Shown here: piece by piece, positions 61,272-64,000 of the stretch
How positions within the stretch are numbered: position 1 is the stretch's first letter
Layout of the letters: every line of letters begins with the position of its first letter
NCBI GenBank assembly: GCA_001516055.1
Contig: LOEZ01000058.1
Span: 1 to 64,000, forward strand
Direction of reading: 5' to 3'
Source: Gracilibacter sp. BRH_c7a
Lineage (GTDB): Bacteria; Bacillota; Desulfitobacteriia; Desulfitobacteriales; Syntrophobotulaceae
DNA: 64,000 nucleotides
Notes under the pieces: model-generated
The model's input: the letters and a program-made list of their open reading frames with translations, nothing else
What the model was told of the DNA's origin: nothing
Databases searched by the model: none
Translations under genes and position numbers: made by a program

Positions 61272-62741
61272 GTCCTCTTCAGCCAAGCCCCTCATCAGGT
61301 TGTAGCACATCAAAATCATTATAATGGTAAAAGGAAGTGCTGCAGCTATAGCCATCCGCTGCAAGGCGATAAGGCCTCCAGATATGAGTAAAACACCAGC
61401 AAGAGTGGACTGAGTAAGTCCCCAAGCAATTTTTTTGGATGAAGGCGGATTAAGGTCCCCATTAGAAGTCATCATACCTAGAACGAAAGTAGCAGAGTCA
61501 GCAGAAGTCACAAAAAATATTAACAACAGTATCACTGCAATCAAAGAAAGAGCACTACTAAACGGGAAATAATCAAGCATCCTGAAAAGGGCCGTAGAGA
61601 CATCGGCTACCGCACCTTCTGCGAAACCAGCTTTCTGCTGTATTTCCAGATAAAGTGCTGTTCCTCCGAAAGCACTGAACCAGAGAAAAGTCAGTAAAGT
61701 AGGAGCTAGTAAAGTACCTATGACAAATTCTTTGATGGTACGGCCTCTTGATATTCGAGCTACGAAGAGACCCACGAAAGGTGCCCAGGCTATCCACCAA
61801 GCCCAATAGAATAAAGTCCATGATTCAGACCATTCGTATCCCTGAAAGGGAAATGTCTGCAGGCTCATCTCTAATATTTGGTTAATATATTGTCCTAAAG
61901 AACTTATAAAGACATTAAATATATACGAAGTCGGACCAACCACAAGCATGACAACTAAAAACCCTAGGGCGACATACATATTAAACTTACTTAGAGTCTG
62001 AATCCCTTTATCCAAACCGATAAAGCTGGAGAGAAGGTATAAAACCGTTACAACTGCAATGATTATTATGGTGTATTGAACAGAATCTGGTATTCCATAC
62101 AGAAGCTGAAGACCGCTCCCAATCTGCAGGGCTCCTAAACCTAAGGATGTAGCTACCCCGAATACAGTAGCGATAACACTCAAAATATTGATTATATGCC
62201 CAGGGGTACTATAGATCCTATCCCCTAGAAGAGGATAAAAACACGAACTAATTAAGGGAGGCATATTTCGACGGTAGGTGAAATACGCAAGTGCTAAACT
62301 CATTACTATATAAACAGCCCATGGCTGTAACCCCCAGTGGAAGAAACTGTAGCGCATAGCAAAGGCTGCAGATTCGCCGGACCTGGGACTCATATGAGCA
62401 GGTGGATTCAGATAGTGAGAAAGTGGTTCGGCTACACCCCAGAAAATCAAACCTATTCCCATCCCTGCTGCAAAAAGCATACTGAACCATCCGAAATAAC
62501 TGTATTGAGGTTTCTCATCATCTTTCCCTAACCTTATTTTACCATAGCGTCCAAAAGCAAGAATAATACAGAAAACAAGAAAAAAGAAGGCGGCGAGATG
62601 ATATATCCAGCCAAAATTGCTGATGATCTGGATATGAAGAAATAATGAGATTGTATCCAGCAAATCTGGACTGTATAGACCAATTATTACGAACAGCAAG
62701 ACTATAGATATGGATATTTTAAAAACAATATTCTTTTTCAT
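61260..62741 (-). CDS. BCCT-family betaine/carnitine/choline transporter
   Basis: 493 residues, 12 membrane helices. Family motifs: GMGIGLIFWGVAEPLSHY in TM3 and the Trp-rich YWAWWIAWAPFVGLFVARISRGR, which forms the aromatic box for quaternary ammonium groups. It imports glycine betaine, choline or carnitine with Na+ or H+ as compatible solute or substrate; GMGIG with the second Gly favours Na+-coupled betaine uptake, but the solute cannot be fixed. GAAGGGAG before the ATG. It sits upstream of a terminator and downstream of the Usp gene. Confidence 0.93.
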   Translation of the reverse strand: MKKNIVFKISISIVLLFVIIGLYSPDLLDTISLFLHIQIISNFGWIYHLAAFFFLVFCIILAFGRYGKIRLGKDDEKPQYSYFGWFSMLFAAGMGIGLIFWGVAEPLSHYLNPPAHMSPRSGESAAFAMRYSFFHWGLQPWAVYIVMSLALAYFTYRRNMPPLISSCFYPLLGDRIYSTPGHIINILSVIATVFGVATSLGLGALQIGSGLQLLYGIPDSVQYTIIIIAVVTVLYLLSSFIGLDKGIQTLSKFNMYVALGFLVVMLVVGPTSYIFNVFISSLGQYINQILEMSLQTFPFQGYEWSESWTLFYWAWWIAWAPFVGLFVARISRGRTIKEFVIGTLLAPTLLTFLWFSAFGGTALYLEIQQKAGFAEGAVADVSTALFRMLDYFPFSSALSLIAVILLLIFFVTSADSATFVLGMMTSNGDLNPPSSKKIAWGLTQSTLAGVLLISGGLIALQRMAIAAALPFTIIMILMCYNLMRGLAEEDKYR

Positions 62742-62831
62742 TAAGTCTCCCTTCTGTTCCTAATTTTTTTGCTCCTATTCTTTTCCCCTATTCTTTATTC
62801 CTAATTTTTACATAATTCCTAGCTCAGACCC

Positions 62832-63638
62832 CTAAGGTACTATCATAATAGATGATTCAATCGTATTGGCAATCTTCTCTGCAGTCGATCCCAAAATCTT
62901 TTTCATTACCCCTGTATTCCCTTTACCTAGTACAAGCAAATCAATTTTATGTTCTTTTGCAGAAGAAGATATTATTCTGGACGGTGTTCCTAAAGAAGAT
63001 ATCATATCTATTTCTGTCCAATAAGGAGTGAGTTGTCTTTTCGTCTCTTCAAGCTTTTGACTCGCAACCTCTTCTCTCCTGTATTCAGCTTGAGGATCAG
63101 CTGCCCTTCTTCCCACATGTTGAATTATAAGTTTAGAACTAATCTTTCCCAGGAAGCCTACATAGTTCAAGGCTTTATCTGCCGCTTCTCCAAAATCAGT
63201 CGCGTACAGAATGGTATTCAAGCTTAGTGAACCTTGCTTATAAATAAGAACAGGTGTATCCGTCATCCTTATCACTTCAGTAGTCGTACTACCAAGCATC
63301 ATGCGCAATAAGAAATTCTTGTTATTTGCCGGAATCATGATAAGATCGAAATATCCTGCCTTTGCCCTTTCTACTATTTCAGTAGCTGCATGACCTTCGG
63401 TAACCTCGTAAGATGCACTGCTATATGTACTTTGCTTAATCAGGGACACTCTACCTTCCAGAATCCTATTTGCTTGTTCTTTATTAGCTAAACCACCGCC
63501 TAATACATGAAGGAGATGGAAGTGTTCCACACCAAGTTTTCCTGGAAACCAAGTGTTATTGATGTTCTGAATAAAATCATTATCAAGGGTTAAAGGCACA
63601 AGTATTTTATTTAACACTCCATCACACTCCATCCCCAT
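62832..63638 (-). CDS. Universal stress protein with two Usp domains
   Basis: 268 residues: two UspA-type folds in tandem. The second has ILYATDFGEAADKALNYV and the ATP-binding signature LVLGKGNTGVMKKILGSTAEKI near the end (G-x2-G-x9-GST). The first contains FDLIMIPANNKNFLLRMMLGSTTTEVI and lacks the full motif. ATG start at 63638 with a weak ribosome site; a GTG at residue 8 is an alternative. It lies 90 bases upstream of the BCCT gene on the same strand, so a stress or osmotic link is plausible. Confidence 0.86.
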   Translation of the reverse strand: MGMECDGVLNKILVPLTLDNDFIQNINNTWFPGKLGVEHFHLLHVLGGGLANKEQANRILEGRVSLIKQSTYSSASYEVTEGHAATEIVERAKAGYFDLIMIPANNKNFLLRMMLGSTTTEVIRMTDTPVLIYKQGSLSLNTILYATDFGEAADKALNYVGFLGKISSKLIIQHVGRRAADPQAEYRREEVASQKLEETKRQLTPYWTEIDMISSLGTPSRIISSSAKEHKIDLLVLGKGNTGVMKKILGSTAEKIANTIESSIMIVP

Positions 63639-63665
63639 TATTCGTCCTCAGGTCCCTAAAAAAGA

Positions 63666-63685
63666 AATGACCTAAAAAGGTCATT
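63666..63685 (-). terminator. Terminator after the right-edge oxidoreductase gene
   Basis: AATGACCT/AGGTCATT 8-bp stem, 4-base loop, followed on the minus strand by TTCTTTTTT. Confidence 0.82.
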
Positions 63686-63780
63686 GTAGTAAAATCTTAT
63701 TCCAGTTAAAAGGTTACAGACCAAAACTCTATTTGTAAAGAAGAGTTTTCTTAGAATATTAGTACTTTTGTAGAACTAAA

Positions 63781-64000
63781 TTAGGATAAATTAAAGATTT
63801 CATCGGACATGTAAATATAATGTCCATCCCTTTCCTTTTGTGCTGCCCTATACATACCCTTTGCCACTACCTTGGCATCTATAGGTCTATATTTTCTAAG
63901 CGGTCCTCTGAACATAAATAAGAGTAGTTGTGACAGAACTGATGCTGCTGCTTCCCCAGACCTAACCTCTTGTCTTTTTCCAAGGAGAAGAGAAGGACGG
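63781..64000 (-). CDS. NAD(P)-binding oxidoreductase, C-terminal part (cut by window edge)
   Basis: The frame is open from base 64000 to the TAA at 63783-63781 (73 codons). RPSLLLGKRQEVRSGE, then LRKYRPIDAKVVAKGMYRAAQ and a final YMSDEIFNLS, match the C-terminal part of atypical short-chain dehydrogenase/HTATIP2-like (YbjT-type) proteins. The Rossmann fold and NAD(P) site are outside the window. The ending is normal and a terminator follows 95 bases later. Confidence 0.8.
   Translation of the reverse strand, partial: RPSLLLGKRQEVRSGEAAASVLSQLLLFMFRGPLRKYRPIDAKVVAKGMYRAAQKERDGHYIYMSDEIFNLS

Overview
The window looks like a chromosomal segment of a strictly anaerobic, endospore-forming, low-GC Firmicute, most likely class Clostridia and close to the Peptococcaceae/Desulfitobacteriia type. 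Reasons: oxygen-independent class III ribonucleotide reductase (nrdD, nrdG) with nrdR, an [FeFe]-hydrogenase operon, Feo iron uptake with perfect Fur boxes, CotF-like coat proteins, a DUF1540 protein, AGGAGG-type ribosome sites and frequent TTG/GTG starts. No rRNA, tRNA or CRISPR array was seen.

Layout. 0-1.8 kb: two tyrosine recombinases (one cut by the window edge) with small palindromes between them, the only obvious mobile-type DNA. 2-5.8 kb: nrdG, nrdD, nrdR, with a 23-bp-spaced repeat cluster between nrdD and nrdG. 6-17 kb: a new octapeptide-repeat protein, a DMT exporter, full-length methionine synthase, a thiamine-binding-type protein, a ZIP transporter, HtpG and a lipoprotein. 16.7-22.6 kb: a small Cys/His protein and a hydABC-type operon in which HydB is fused to a GltD-type NADPH/FAD module while the NuoF flavin site and the HydA proton path look altered.

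22.7-42.1 kb: one long minus-strand accessory locus. It holds an Ldh2-type dehydrogenase, an AbrB-type membrane protein, a DapA-type aldolase, a tripartite tricarboxylate transporter (TctABC), an IlvD/Edd dehydratase, two paralogous TIM-barrel isomerases, a 3-hydroxyisobutyrate-dehydrogenase-like enzyme, PdxA and a homoserine-dehydrogenase-like enzyme with a SAF domain. Its regulators are a LysR protein and a PrpR-type sigma-54 activator. A textbook -24/-12 promoter with phased upstream repeats lies before pdxA. The content fits import and breakdown of a hydroxylated or sugar-type acid; the substrate is unknown. Embedded in it are two copies of a two-gene module I do not recognise: a 2x[4Fe-4S] protein with a strongly conserved C-terminal domain, followed by a small protein beginning MTHSLHR. 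One copy of the small protein carries an extra C-terminal Cys/His domain; the other lacks it, and a relative of that domain is a separate gene beside hydA. This is the best candidate for an undescribed redox system here.

42.2-64 kb: an ECF sigma/anti-sigma/TPR operon with a probable autoregulatory promoter, cyclopropane fatty acid synthase, feoA-feoB-feoC, an NCS2 permease, glutamate racemase, S-adenosylmethionine decarboxylase, a divergent cis-prenyltransferase, a CHAP amidase, TypA, several small membrane or Cys-rich proteins (two of them under 60 codons), a GIY-YIG protein, a small kinase, two coat-type proteins, a BCCT transporter, a tandem Usp protein and a partial NAD(P)-binding protein at the right edge.
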